Shown piece after piece: positions 1 to 9,910 of a stretch of DNA of 64,000 bases. Under the pieces are notes generated by a model, which worked only from the letters and a program-made list of their open reading frames with translations, ran no database searches and was not told the DNA's origin. Origin of the DNA: Streptomyces tanashiensis (GTDB lineage: Bacteria; Actinomycetota; Actinomycetes; Streptomycetales; Streptomycetaceae). Location: the NCBI RefSeq assembly GCF_014648895.1, contig NZ_BMRZ01000025.1, positions 1 through 64,000 of the forward strand, in the 5' to 3' direction. A program made the translations under genes and the position numbers. Positions within the stretch are counted from its first letter, which is position 1. Every line of letters starts with the position of its first letter.

Positions 1-842
<842 letters not shown>

Positions 843-880
843 CGACGGAGCAGCCGGGCGCCGACCCCAAGGAGCCGACC

Positions 881-1837
881 ATGACCCAGCCCACCCCACG
901 GGAGACCGCCCACGAGATCACCGTCCGCGCGACGGCCGAGCGGCTCTACGAACTGATCGCCGACGTCGGCGGCTGGCCCTCGATCTTCCCGCCCTCGGTC
1001 CACGCCGACCACCTGGAGCGCGGCGACAAGGAGGAGCGCATCCGGCTCTGGGCCACCGTCGACGGGCAGGTCAAGCACTGGACGTCCCGGCGCACCCTGG
1101 ACCGCGCAGGACTCCGCGTCGACTTCCGGCAGGAGGTGCCGAGTCCGCCGATGGCCGCGATGGGCGGTGCCTGGATCATCGAACCCACGGGACCGGGGGA
1201 GTGCCGCGTACGGCTGCTGCACGACTTCCGGGCCGTCGGCGACGACCCCGGGACCCTCGACTGGATCGACCGCGCCGTGGACGCCAACAGCCGGTCGGAG
1301 CTCGCCGCCCTCAAGCGCCACGCCGAACGCGGCGCCGACGGCCCGGGCGAGGGCGACACCTTCCTCACCTTCGAGGACACCGTCCGCCTCGAAGGCCACG
1401 TCAAGGACGTCTACGACTTCATCGACCAGGCCCAGCACTGGGCCGACCGCCTGCCCCACGTCACGGCCGTGAACCTGCGGGACGCCGGCCCGGGCGTCCA
1501 GATCCTGGCCATGGACACGCTCACCAAGGACGGCAGCCCGCACACCACCGAGTCGGTGCGCGTCTGCGTCCCGTACGAGCGGATCGTCTACAAGCAGACC
1601 ACCCTGCCCCCGCTGATGGCCCTGCACACCGGCGAGTGGAGCTTCGCGGAGGACGGCGCCGGCGCCACCGTCGTCACCTCGCGCCACACCGCCGTGGTCG
1701 AGCCCGCCGCCGTCACCCGGGTCCTCGGCGAGACCGCCGACCTGCCGGCGGCGCGTCGCTACCTCCGCGAGGCGCTGGGTGCGAACAGCCTGGCCACGCT
1801 GAGGCACGCCGGAGAGTACGCCGCGGCCCGCCGCTGA
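881..1837 (+). CDS. Didomain polyketide aromatase/cyclase (SRPBCC, ActVII-type)
   Basis: 318 residues made of two START/SRPBCC helix-grip domains (about residues 8-150 and 165-310), the architecture of didomain aromatase/cyclases such as ActVII. This family closes and aromatises the first ring of the C9-reduced poly-beta-ketone while it is still on the acyl carrier protein. The ATG at 881 has GGAG six bases upstream. An in-frame GTG at 839 overlaps the previous stop (GTGA) and would add 14 residues and give translational coupling; I prefer 881 because its ribosome binding site is better. It sits directly before the deoxysugar genes and works with the KS pair encoded at 17608-20099. Confidence 0.9.
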   Translation: MTQPTPRETAHEITVRATAERLYELIADVGGWPSIFPPSVHADHLERGDKEERIRLWATVDGQVKHWTSRRTLDRAGLRVDFRQEVPSPPMAAMGGAWIIEPTGPGECRVRLLHDFRAVGDDPGTLDWIDRAVDANSRSELAALKRHAERGADGPGEGDTFLTFEDTVRLEGHVKDVYDFIDQAQHWADRLPHVTAVNLRDAGPGVQILAMDTLTKDGSPHTTESVRVCVPYERIVYKQTTLPPLMALHTGEWSFAEDGAGATVVTSRHTAVVEPAAVTRVLGETADLPAARRYLREALGANSLATLRHAGEYAAARR

Positions 1838-1874
1838 CCGTCCCGTCCGAATCCGCACGCGCAGAAGGAACACC

Positions 1875-3005
1875 ATGACCACCTACGTCTGGGACTACCT
1901 CCCGGAGTACGAGAACGAACGCGACGACCTCATCGACGCGGTGGACACCGTCTTCCGCTCCGGCCGCCTCATCCTCGGCCCGTCGGTCGAGGGCTTCGAG
2001 AGCGAGTTCGCCGCCTACCACGGCCTCGCGCACTGCGCCGGCGTGGACAACGGCACCAACGCCGTGAAGCTCGGCCTCCAGGCCCTCGGCGTCGGCCCCG
2101 GCGACGAGGTCATCACCGTCTCCAACACCGCCGCGCCCACCGTCGTCGCCATCGACGGCACCGGAGCCACCCCCGTGTTCGTGGACATCCGCGAACAGGA
2201 CTTCCTGATGGACACCGACCAGGTGGCGGCGGCCATCACCCCCCGGACCAAGGTCCTGCTGCCCGTCCACCTCTACGGCCAGTGCGTGGACATGGCCCCG
2301 CTGGAGCGCCTCGCCGCACAGCACGGCCTGAAGATCCTCGAGGACTGCGCCCAGTCGCACGGCGCCCACCACCACGGCCGGACGGCGGGCACCATCGGCG
2401 ACGCCGCGGCCTTCTCCTTCTACCCGACCAAGGTCCTCGGCGCGTACGGCGACGCCGGCGCGGTCGTCACCGACGACCCGGAGGTCGACGCCGCCCTGCG
2501 GCGCCTGCGCTACTACGGCATGGCGGAGACCTACTACGTCGTCCAGACCCCCGGACACAACTCCCGCCTCGACGAGGTGCAGGCCGAGATCCTCCGGCGC
2601 AAGCTCCGCCGCCTCGACACCTACATCGAGGGCCGCCGGGCGGTCGCCCGCCGCTACGAGGAGGGGCTCGGGGACCTCGTCGCGCCGGACGGGCTCCGGC
2701 TGCCCGTCACCGCCGAGGGCAACGACCACGTCCACTACGTCTACGTCGTCCGCCACCCCCGGCGCGACGAGATCATCGAGCGGCTCAAGGGCTACGGCAT
2801 CTCGCTGAACATCAGCTACCCCTGGCCGGTGCACACGATGAGCGGCTTCGCACACCTCGGATACGCCCCGGGCTCGCTGCCCGTGACCGAGCGGCTGGCC
2901 GGCGAGATCTTCTCCCTGCCGATGTACCCCTCGCTCTCCGAGGACGTCCAGGACAAGGTGATCTCCGCCCTGCGGGAGGTCCTCACCGAGGGGACCCGGT
3001 CATGA
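1875..3005 (+). CDS. dTDP-3-keto-hexose 3-aminotransferase (DegT/DnrJ/EryC1 family)
   Basis: 376 residues, normal length for the PLP-dependent sugar aminotransferase family (DnmJ, TylB, DesV). The PLP-binding lysine is in SFYPTKVLGAYGDAGA and the DNGTNAVKLGLQALG and EDCAQSHGA segments are family hallmarks. It should transaminate the C3 ketone of a 4-keto-2,6-dideoxy dTDP sugar made by the 2,3-dehydratase encoded at 5061. AGAAGGA lies 6 bases before the ATG. Its stop overlaps the next start by four bases (ATGA), so it opens a tightly coupled sugar operon. The exact position and stereochemistry of amination are inferred from the neighbours. Confidence 0.88.
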   Translation: MTTYVWDYLPEYENERDDLIDAVDTVFRSGRLILGPSVEGFESEFAAYHGLAHCAGVDNGTNAVKLGLQALGVGPGDEVITVSNTAAPTVVAIDGTGATPVFVDIREQDFLMDTDQVAAAITPRTKVLLPVHLYGQCVDMAPLERLAAQHGLKILEDCAQSHGAHHHGRTAGTIGDAAAFSFYPTKVLGAYGDAGAVVTDDPEVDAALRRLRYYGMAETYYVVQTPGHNSRLDEVQAEILRRKLRRLDTYIEGRRAVARRYEEGLGDLVAPDGLRLPVTAEGNDHVHYVYVVRHPRRDEIIERLKGYGISLNISYPWPVHTMSGFAHLGYAPGSLPVTERLAGEIFSLPMYPSLSEDVQDKVISALREVLTEGTRS

Positions 3006-4066
3006 AGGCCCTCGTGCTGTCCGGCGGAGCGGGCACCCGCCTGCGCCCCTTCAGCTACTCGATGCCCAAGCAGCTCATCCCCATCGCCAACAAGCCCGTC
3101 CTCGAACACGTCCTGGAGAACATCCGCGCGGTGGGCATCACCGAGGTCGGCGTCATCGTCGGCGACTGGGCCGACGAGATCGCCCAGGTGATCGGCGACG
3201 GCTCCCGGCTGGGGCTGCGCATCACCCTGATCCCCCAGGAGAAGCCGCTCGGCCTCGCGCACTGCGTCGCCCTCGCCCGGCCCTTCCTCGGCGACGACGA
3301 CTTCGTGATGTACCTCGGCGACAACATGCTCCCGGGCGGGATCGACACGATCGCCGCCGACTTCACCGCCCGACGGCCCGACGCCCTGGTCGTCGTCCAC
3401 AAGGTGCGCGACCCCCGGGCCTTCGGCGTGGCCGAACTCGCCCCCGACGGCAGCGTGCTGCGGCTCGTGGAGAAGCCCGAGCGGCCCAGGAGCGACCTGG
3501 CCCTCATCGGCGTGTACTTCTTCACCGCCGCCATCCACGAGGCCGTCGCCGCCATCGAGCCCGGCGCCCGCGGCGAACTGGAGATCACCGACGCCGTCCA
3601 GTGGCTCGTCGCCCACGGCTCGCACGTCGCGGCCAGCGAGTACGACGGGTACTGGAAGGACACCGGCCGGGTCGAGGAGGTCCTCGCCTGCAACCGGGAG
3701 CTGCTCGGCGACCAGACGGCCCGGGTGGACGGCGAGGTCGACGCGGCCAGCCGGGTGACCGGCCGCGTCGTGCTGGAGGCGGGAGCCCGCCTCGTGCGTT
3801 CCACGGTCACCGGACCGGCCGTCATCGGCGCCGGCACGGTGATCGAGGACAGCACGGTCGGACCCCACACCTCCATCGGCCGGGGCTGTCTCCTGCGCGA
3901 CACGACCCTGACCGACTCCATCGTCATGGACGGGGCCTCCATCACCGCCGTGACCGGCCTGCGGGGCTCGCTGATCGGCCGCAACGCCGTCGTCGGCGCC
4001 GGCGCCGAGGGCGACGGGCACCGTCTCGTGATCGGCGACCACACCCGTATCGAGGTGGCGGCATGA
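3002..4066 (+). CDS. Glucose-1-phosphate thymidylyltransferase (long StrD-type)
   Basis: 354 residues. The N-terminus reads MKALVLSGGAGTRLRPFSYS, the nucleotide-binding signature of sugar nucleotidyltransferases, followed by the MPKQLIPIANKPVLEH segment. It is the long form, with a C-terminal hexapeptide left-handed beta-helix region (about residues 245-350), as in the StrD/DesIII group, rather than the ~290-residue RmlA. It makes dTDP-D-glucose from glucose-1-phosphate and dTTP, the first committed step of the deoxysugar pathway. It is coupled by ATGA overlaps to the genes before and after. Confidence 0.93.
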   Translation: MKALVLSGGAGTRLRPFSYSMPKQLIPIANKPVLEHVLENIRAVGITEVGVIVGDWADEIAQVIGDGSRLGLRITLIPQEKPLGLAHCVALARPFLGDDDFVMYLGDNMLPGGIDTIAADFTARRPDALVVVHKVRDPRAFGVAELAPDGSVLRLVEKPERPRSDLALIGVYFFTAAIHEAVAAIEPGARGELEITDAVQWLVAHGSHVAASEYDGYWKDTGRVEEVLACNRELLGDQTARVDGEVDAASRVTGRVVLEAGARLVRSTVTGPAVIGAGTVIEDSTVGPHTSIGRGCLLRDTTLTDSIVMDGASITAVTGLRGSLIGRNAVVGAGAEGDGHRLVIGDHTRIEVAA

Positions 4067-5064
4067 GGGTGCTCGTCACGGGCGGCGCCGGCTTCATCGG
4101 CTCGCACTACGTCCGCACCATGCTCGCGGGCGGCTACCCCGGCTACGAGGACGCGCGGATCACCGTCGTCGACAAGCTCAGCTACGCGGGCAACCGGGAC
4201 AACCTCCCGGCCGACCACCCCCGGCTGGACTTCGTCCAGGGCGACGTCTGCGACCTCCCCCTGCTCCTCGACGTGTTCCCGGGCCACGACGGTCTCGTCC
4301 ACTTCGCCGCCGAGTCGCACGTCGACCGCTCCGTGGAGTCCGCCGCCGAGTTCGTCCGCACGAACGTCGGCGGCACCCAGACGGTCCTCGACGCCTGCGT
4401 CGAGACCGGCATCGAGCGGGTCGTCCACGTCTCGACCGACGAGGTGTACGGATCGATCGAGACGGGCTCCTGGACGGAGAGCCGGCCGCTCCTTCCCAAC
4501 TCCCCCTACGCGGCCTCGAAGGCGGGAGCCGACCTGGTGGCCCGCTCCTACTGGCGCACCCACCGGCTCGACCTCTCCATCACCCGCTGCTCGAACAACT
4601 ACGGTTCCCACCAGCACCCCGAGAAGCTCGTCCCGCTGTTCGTCACCAACCTCCTCGAAGGCCTGCCCCTGCCGCTCTACGGAGACGGCCGCAACGTCCG
4701 CGAGTGGCTGCACGTCGACGACCACTGCCGGGCGGTCCAGCTCGTCCTCGCCCACGGCGGAGCCGGCGAGATCTACAACGTCGGCGGCGGCAACGAGATC
4801 ACCAACCTCGACCTCACCCGCCGGCTCGTCGAGCTCTGCGGCGCCGACGAGTCCGCGATCCAGCCGGTCGCCGACCGCAAGGGCCACGACCTCCGCTACG
4901 CCCTGGACGACGGCAAGATCCGGGAACAGCTCGGCTACGAGCCCCTCGTCCCCTTCGACCGGGGCCTCGCGGACACCGTCGCCTGGTACCGGGAGAACCC
5001 CCAGTGGTGGAAGCCGGTGAAACACCGGGAGCGGACCGCCCCCGGCCCGGAGACGGGCAGGTGA
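4063..5064 (+). CDS. rmlB: dTDP-glucose 4,6-dehydratase
   Basis: 333 residues, an extended short-chain dehydrogenase. The N-terminal NAD motif is GGAGFIGSHY; the catalytic segment STDEVYGS and the YxxxK motif in SPYAASKAGAD are present, as is the RCSNNYGSHQHPEKLVP segment characteristic of RmlB. It converts dTDP-glucose to dTDP-4-keto-6-deoxyglucose, the branch point for the aminosugar. The start overlaps the preceding stop (ATGA) and its own stop overlaps a GTG start of the following gene. Confidence 0.95.
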   Translation: MRVLVTGGAGFIGSHYVRTMLAGGYPGYEDARITVVDKLSYAGNRDNLPADHPRLDFVQGDVCDLPLLLDVFPGHDGLVHFAAESHVDRSVESAAEFVRTNVGGTQTVLDACVETGIERVVHVSTDEVYGSIETGSWTESRPLLPNSPYAASKAGADLVARSYWRTHRLDLSITRCSNNYGSHQHPEKLVPLFVTNLLEGLPLPLYGDGRNVREWLHVDDHCRAVQLVLAHGGAGEIYNVGGGNEITNLDLTRRLVELCGADESAIQPVADRKGHDLRYALDDGKIREQLGYEPLVPFDRGLADTVAWYRENPQWWKPVKHRERTAPGPETGR

Positions 5065-6500
5065 CCGGCACCCCGGACACCGCCACCCGGGCGGCGCTGC
5101 CCGGGCCGGACCCCGCGACGGCGGCACTGCGCCGCCGCGCGGAGACCGGCCTGGCCGAGCGGCTCGCCCGCTCGGCCGCCGCGACGGAGGGAGCCGGACC
5201 CCGCACGGACGAGGTCGCCGACTGGCTGGCGGACCGCGTGCGGGCCCACCGGTTCCGGGTCGACCGCATCCCCTTCGCCGCCCTCGACGGCTGGTCGTTC
5301 GCACCGGGCTCCGGGAACCTCGTCCACCGCAGCGGCCGGTTCTTCTCGGTCGAGGGCGTCGGCGTCACCGTCGACCACGGGCCCTTCCCGCAATGGCAGC
5401 AGCCCATCATCCACCAGCCCGAGGTCGGCATCCTCGGCATCCTGGCCAAGGAGATCGACGGAGTCCTGCACTTCCTGATGCAGGCGAAGATGGAGCCGGG
5501 CAACCGGAACCTGCTCCAGCTCTCCCCGACGGTCCAGGCCACCCGCAGCAACTACACCAAGGTGCACAAGGGCGCGGACGTGCGCTACCTGGAGTACTTC
5601 CTCGGGCACGGTCGCGGGCGGGTGCTCGCCGACGTCCTCCAGTCCGAGCACGGCTCCTGGTTCCTGCGCAAGGCCAACCGGAACGTCCTCGTGGAGACCG
5701 ACGAGGACGTGCCGGCGCACGAGGACTTCCGCTGGCTGACCCTCGGTCAGATCGGACGGCTCCTCCGGCTCGACAACCTCGTCAACATGGACGCGCGCAC
5801 CGTCCTCGCCGGGCTGCCGACCTCCTCCGCCGACGACCGCCTCGCCCGGGCGCTGCACACCGACCGCGAACTGCTCTCCTGGATCACCGCCCAACGCGCC
5901 CGCCACGAGGTCCGCGTGGAGCGGCTCCCGCTCGCCGAGGTGCGCGGCTGGCACCATACCGCCACCGCCGTCGAGCGCGCGGACGGCCGCTACTTCCGCG
6001 TGGTGGCCGTGGCCGTCGAGGCCGGCAGCCGCGAGACCGCCGACTGGACGCAGCCGCTCATCGAACCGACCGGGCGGGGCGTGACCGCCTTCCTCACCCG
6101 CCGCTTCGGCGGCGTCCCCCACCTCCTGGTGCACGCGCGCGTGGAGGCCGGCCTGCTCGACGTCCTGGAGCTGGCCCCCACTGTGCAGTACGTCCCGGAG
6201 AACTACGCCCACCTCGACCCCGACGACCGGCCGCCGTTCCTGGCGGAGGTCCTCGCGGCCGACCCCCGGCGCATCCGCTACGAGGCGGTCCACTCCGAGG
6301 AGGGCGGCCGGTTCCTCGACGCCGAGAGCCGCTATCTCGTCGTCGAGGCCGACCCCGGGACCCCGCCCGACCCGCCGGAGGGCTACCTGTGGGTCACCCC
6401 CGGCCAGCTGGGAGCCCTCGCCCAGCACGCGCGCTATGTGAACGTCCAGGCCCGCACGCTGCTCGCCTGCATCAACGCAGGTGCCGTCGGGCCGCTCTGA
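5061..6500 (+). CDS. NDP-hexose 2,3-dehydratase
   Basis: 479 residues starting at a GTG that overlaps the rmlB stop (GTGA). The protein is an internal duplication: residues ~45-255 and ~275-470 align with each other, each carrying a WxQPxI/E-type segment, an LxxxPTVQ segment and a closing VNxxARTxLA segment. This tandem architecture is characteristic of TylX3/DnmT/GraOrf27-type 2,3-dehydratases, which remove the C2 hydroxyl to give a 3,4-diketo-2,6-dideoxy sugar. The product is the substrate for the aminotransferase at 1875 or for a 3-ketoreductase; none of the latter is seen, which favours a 3-amino-2,3,6-trideoxy sugar. Confidence 0.93.
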   Translation: MTGTPDTATRAALPGPDPATAALRRRAETGLAERLARSAAATEGAGPRTDEVADWLADRVRAHRFRVDRIPFAALDGWSFAPGSGNLVHRSGRFFSVEGVGVTVDHGPFPQWQQPIIHQPEVGILGILAKEIDGVLHFLMQAKMEPGNRNLLQLSPTVQATRSNYTKVHKGADVRYLEYFLGHGRGRVLADVLQSEHGSWFLRKANRNVLVETDEDVPAHEDFRWLTLGQIGRLLRLDNLVNMDARTVLAGLPTSSADDRLARALHTDRELLSWITAQRARHEVRVERLPLAEVRGWHHTATAVERADGRYFRVVAVAVEAGSRETADWTQPLIEPTGRGVTAFLTRRFGGVPHLLVHARVEAGLLDVLELAPTVQYVPENYAHLDPDDRPPFLAEVLAADPRRIRYEAVHSEEGGRFLDAESRYLVVEADPGTPPDPPEGYLWVTPGQLGALAQHARYVNVQARTLLACINAGAVGPL

Positions 6501-6550
6501 CCTCACGTCAGACCCTGCTCACGCATCCACCGCATCCCCTGAGGACTTCC

Positions 6551-7273
6551 ATGTACGGAAACGACTCCGCCGAGCTCTACGACCTCCTGCACAGCGCCCG
6601 GGGCAAGGACTTCGACGGCGAGGCCGCCGCGGTCGCCGCGCTCGTCGACGACCGCATGCCCGGCGCCGCCTCCCTCCTCGACATCGCCTGCGGCACCGGC
6701 GCCCACCTCGCCCGCTTCGCCGAGCGGTACGAGCGCGTCGAGGGCGTGGAACTCTCCGAGCCCATGCTGGCCCTCGCCCGGACCCGGCTGCCCGGCGTCC
6801 CGTTCACCCTCGGCGACATGCGCGACTTCGACCTGGGCCGCCGCTTCGACGCCGCGGTCTGCCTGTTCGGCTCCATCGGCTACGTCGACTCGGCCGACGA
6901 ACTCGACGCCACCCTGCGCTCCTTCGCCCGCCACCTCAACCCCGGCGGCGTCCTGGTCGTGGAACCGTGGTGGGCCCCGGACACCTTCACCCCCGGGCAC
7001 GTCTCCGCCGACGTGGTCGAGGCCGACGGAACGCACGTGGCCCGCGTCTCGCACGCCTCGCTCGCCACGCCCGCCGGCGACGCCTCCCTCATGCGCGTCC
7101 ACTACGTGGTGGCCCACGCCGACCACGGCGTAAGGCACTTCAGCGAGGACCACGTGTGCCGGCTCTTCGGCGCCGACCGGTACGAGGCCGCCTTCACCGC
7201 CGCGGGCTTCGCCTTCGAGCGGGTCGCGAGCCCGGTGTCCGCCCGCGGGTTCCTCGTCGGGGTCCGCAAGTGA
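6551..7273 (+). CDS. dTDP-3-amino-sugar N,N-dimethyltransferase (DesVI/TylM1-like)
   Basis: 240 residues, class I SAM methyltransferase. The SAM loop is LLDIACGTGAHLARFA; the N-terminal MYGNDSAELYDLLHSARGK and the FARHLNPGGVLVVEPWWAPD segment resemble DesVI and TylM1, which methylate the 3-amino group of dTDP-aminodeoxyhexoses twice. GAGG lies 6 bases before the ATG. Together with the neighbouring genes this implies a 3-dimethylamino sugar, consistent with angolosamine. Its stop overlaps the next GTG start. Confidence 0.9.
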   Translation: MYGNDSAELYDLLHSARGKDFDGEAAAVAALVDDRMPGAASLLDIACGTGAHLARFAERYERVEGVELSEPMLALARTRLPGVPFTLGDMRDFDLGRRFDAAVCLFGSIGYVDSADELDATLRSFARHLNPGGVLVVEPWWAPDTFTPGHVSADVVEADGTHVARVSHASLATPAGDASLMRVHYVVAHADHGVRHFSEDHVCRLFGADRYEAAFTAAGFAFERVASPVSARGFLVGVRK

Positions 7274-8247
7274 CGGCCGGACCGCCCACCGTCCCGCGGA
7301 CCGCACCCGCCCGGCGCGTCATGGTGCTCGGCGGCACGGGCTTCGTGGGGCGGACCGTCTGCGCGGACTTCCGCGCCGCCGGCTGGGACGTCCTGGCCGT
7401 GGCACGGACCGCGCCGGAGAGGCCCGCCGCGACCCGGTTCCTCGCCCTCGACCTGGCGGAGACACCGTCGGCCACGCTCGCCCGCGTCCTGGAGGCCGAA
7501 CGCCCCGACGTGGTCGTCAACGCCACCGGGAGCATCTGGAGCCGGGACGACGCCGCCATGGAACGCATCTGCACCGTCCCCACCCTGCGGCTCCTCGACG
7601 CCCTCGCCACGCTGCGGCACCGGCCCCGTCTCGTCCACCTCGGCACCGTGCTCGAGTACGGTCCGCTGCCGCCCGACGGCACCCCCCGCCCCGACCCGGC
7701 ACCCGAGCCGACCACCCCGTACGGAAGGGCGAAGCTCGCCGCGTCCCGCGCCGTCCTGGAGGCGGCCGCGAGCGGCGCCGTGCGGGCCCTCGTCCTGCGC
7801 GTCTCGAACGTGTCGGGCGTCGGCGCCCCCGACGTCAGCCTGCTCGGCAGGGTCGCCGAGCGCCTGGTGACGGGCTCCGCCGGCGGCGGGACGGTCACCG
7901 TCGAACTCGCCCCGCTGCGGGCCCACCGCGACTACGTCGACGTACGGGACGTGTCGGAGGCCGTGCTCGCGGCGGCGCTCTCGCCCGCCAGCGGCCGGGC
8001 CGTCGACATCGGACGCGGCGAGGCCGTGCCCGTGCGGTGGCTCGTGGACCTCCTGGTGCGGGTGAGCGGGGTGCCCGCCCGGATCGTCGAACGGCCGGCG
8101 GAGCCCGGCGCCGCCTCGGAGCGGGACTGGATCCGGACGGATCTCGCCCCGGCCCGTGAGGTCCTCGGCTGGCGGCCGAGGCGCGGTCTGCAGGAGTCGC
8201 TCGCCGCCTACTGGGCGGACGTCAGCGGCCGGCCCGCCGCCGTCTGA
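7270..8247 (+). CDS. dTDP-4-keto-6-deoxyhexose 4-ketoreductase (SDR family)
   Basis: 325 residues beginning at a GTG that overlaps the preceding stop (GTGA). An extended short-chain dehydrogenase: nucleotide-binding motif VMVLGGTGFVG after an N-terminal tail of ~16 residues, and a TPYGRAKL segment that supplies the YxxxK catalytic pair. The family includes DnmV, UrdR and related 4-ketoreductases that finish dTDP-deoxysugars. No 3,5- or 5-epimerase gene is seen in the window, so the sugar should keep the D-configuration; with the other five sugar genes the simplest product is dTDP-D-angolosamine. Confidence 0.85.
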   Translation: MTAGPPTVPRTAPARRVMVLGGTGFVGRTVCADFRAAGWDVLAVARTAPERPAATRFLALDLAETPSATLARVLEAERPDVVVNATGSIWSRDDAAMERICTVPTLRLLDALATLRHRPRLVHLGTVLEYGPLPPDGTPRPDPAPEPTTPYGRAKLAASRAVLEAAASGAVRALVLRVSNVSGVGAPDVSLLGRVAERLVTGSAGGGTVTVELAPLRAHRDYVDVRDVSEAVLAAALSPASGRAVDIGRGEAVPVRWLVDLLVRVSGVPARIVERPAEPGAASERDWIRTDLAPAREVLGWRPRRGLQESLAAYWADVSGRPAAV

Positions 8248-8288
8248 ACGACGGCCGGGCCCTCACCCCCGAACAGACTGGAGTGGAT

Positions 8289-9305
8289 GTGCGTATCGCG
8301 GTGACAGGCTCCATCGCCACCGACCATTTGCTGACGTTTCCCGGCCGGTTCGGGGAGCAGCTCATCGAGGGCGAACTGGACAAGGTCTCGCTCTCGTTCC
8401 TCGCCGACGAGCTCGACGTGCGCCGGGGCGGTGTGGCGGCGAACATCGCCTTCGGCCTCGGCGCCCTCGGACTGAGGCCCCTCCTCGTCGGGTCCGTCGG
8501 CAGGGACTTCGCCGAGTACGGGCGGCTGCTCGCGGCACACGGGGTCGACACCGGCTCCGTCCACGTCAGCGAGACCCGGCACACGGCCCGGTTCATCTGC
8601 ACCACCGACGCGGACCAGAACCAGATCGGCACCTTCTACGCGGGCGCCATGAGCGAGGCACGGCACATCGCCCTCGCACCGGTGCGCGACCGCGCCGGGG
8701 GCCTCGACCTGGTGCTCGTCTCGCCGAACGACCCGGAGGCGATGCTGCGGCACACCAGGGAGGCCGCCGCGCTCGGCGTCGCGTTCAGCGCCGACCCCTC
8801 CCAGCAGCTGGCGCGGCTCGGCAGGGACGAGGTCCGGCTGCTCCTGCGCGGGCCCCGCCACCTCTTCACCAACGCGTACGAGGCCCAGCTCGTCCAGGAA
8901 CGGACGGGGTGGACCGAGCGGCAGGTCCTGGAGCGGGTCGGCACCTGGGTGATCACCCGGGGCGCGGACGGTGTCCGGATCCTGGCGTCCGGCCGGCCCG
9001 CCGTCGACGTGGCGGCCGTCCCCGCGGACGGGCCCGTGGAGCCCACCGGAGCCGGCGACGCCTTCCGGGCCGGATTCCTCGCGGCCACGGCCCGCGCGGA
9101 CGATCCGGTGCGGGCCGCCCGCCTCGGCGCCGCCCTCGCCACCACGGCCCTGGAGTCCGTGGGGCCGCAGGCGTACACGCTCGACGGCGCGCCGCTCCTC
9201 GCCCGCATCGCGGACGCGTACGGGCCCGAGGCCGCCGCCGACCTGGAGCCGGAGGTCAAGGCCGTACGCCCGGCCGAAACGGCGGTCGGCGCCGAGCCCT
9301 CCTGA
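8289..9305 (+). CDS. PfkB-family carbohydrate kinase, adenosine-kinase-like
   Basis: About 338 residues. PfkB signatures are present: the RRGGVAANIAFGLGALG segment near residue 45 and EPTGAGDAFRAGFL near the C-terminus, with the GAGD anion hole and catalytic Asp. The N-terminus VRIAVTGSIATDHL and the CTTDADQNQIGTFYAGAMSEA segment resemble actinobacterial adenosine kinases. I use the GTG at 8289 (GGAG five bases upstream and best family alignment); another GTG lies at 8283. Adenosine kinase would consume adenosine released from S-adenosylhomocysteine, so beside an N-methyltransferase it may aid SAM recycling (inference). A strong hairpin follows at 9317-9355. Confidence 0.8.
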   Translation: MRIAVTGSIATDHLLTFPGRFGEQLIEGELDKVSLSFLADELDVRRGGVAANIAFGLGALGLRPLLVGSVGRDFAEYGRLLAAHGVDTGSVHVSETRHTARFICTTDADQNQIGTFYAGAMSEARHIALAPVRDRAGGLDLVLVSPNDPEAMLRHTREAAALGVAFSADPSQQLARLGRDEVRLLLRGPRHLFTNAYEAQLVQERTGWTERQVLERVGTWVITRGADGVRILASGRPAVDVAAVPADGPVEPTGAGDAFRAGFLAATARADDPVRAARLGAALATTALESVGPQAYTLDGAPLLARIADAYGPEAAADLEPEVKAVRPAETAVGAEPS

Positions 9306-9316
9306 CCCCCCACCGC

Positions 9317-9355
9317 CGGTGACCCGCCGCCCCGCAGCGGGGCGGCGGGTCACCG
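9317..9355. terminator. Bidirectional terminator hairpin
   Basis: A perfect 19-bp GC-rich inverted repeat (9317-9335 with 9337-9355) lies between the convergent kinase gene and the flavin reductase gene. No U-tract is seen on either side, as is usual for Streptomyces terminators. Confidence 0.8.
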
Positions 9356-9363
9356 ACGGCCGG

Positions 9364-9867
9364 TCAGGTCGCCGTACGGAACCCCCGGCGGTGCCACAGC
9401 AGCGGCCGGGAACCTCCGTCGAGGAGCACCTCGGTCGGGCGCCCGACGAGCAGCTCGTGGTCACCGACCCGCAACCGGTCCTCGACCGCGCAGCGGAACG
9501 CCGCGTGCGCGTCGGGGACGAAGGGCAGCCGGGTCCCGGGCCAGGCGCCGAGCCCCTGACCGGCGAACCGGTCGATGCCCCGGGTCGCGAACCTGCGGGC
9601 CAGCTCCTCGTGCTGCTCCCCGAGCACGTTGACGACGAACTCGGACGCGGCGTCGAGCGCCGCGGCGCAACTGGAGGTGCGGGCCATGCCGACCATGACG
9701 AGCGGCGGAGAGAGCGAGGCGGAGGTGACCGAACTCGCCGTGAACCCCCACGGACGCCCCTCCTCGTCCGCCGTCGTCACGAGGGTGAGCGGCGAGGCGA
9801 GCAGGGACAGCGCGTCCTTGAACGTGTCCGCGTCGCGTACGGACCTGATGTCCGCGCGCACGGTCAC
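9364..9867 (-). CDS. Flavin reductase (ActVB-like, HpaC family)
   Basis: About 167 residues of the FMN-binding split-barrel flavin:NAD(P)H reductase family: the DTFKDALSLLASPLTLVTT opening, GFTASSVTSASLSPPLVM and a C-terminal GDHELLVGRPTEV segment are typical of the short-chain flavin reductases. It likely provides FMNH2 to the two-component oxygenase encoded at 16323, as ActVB does for ActVA-ORF5. The start chosen is the GTG at 9867, with GGAGG six bases upstream; a GTG at 9903 would add 12 residues without a good ribosome binding site. It follows the dehydrogenase gene on the same strand after a 43-base gap and probably shares its transcript. Confidence 0.87.
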   Translation of the reverse strand: MTVRADIRSVRDADTFKDALSLLASPLTLVTTADEEGRPWGFTASSVTSASLSPPLVMVGMARTSSCAAALDAASEFVVNVLGEQHEELARRFATRGIDRFAGQGLGAWPGTRLPFVPDAHAAFRCAVEDRLRVGDHELLVGRPTEVLLDGGSRPLLWHRRGFRTAT

Positions 9868-9910
9868 GACGTGCCTCCGCTCCGGGGCACCCGCCGACCG
9901 CACGGCGCCC

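Noticed and set aside
9868..9903. GTG 9903 as flavin reductase start
   Set aside because: GTG 9867 has GGAGG at ideal spacing and fits the family's length; 9903 lacks a good site.
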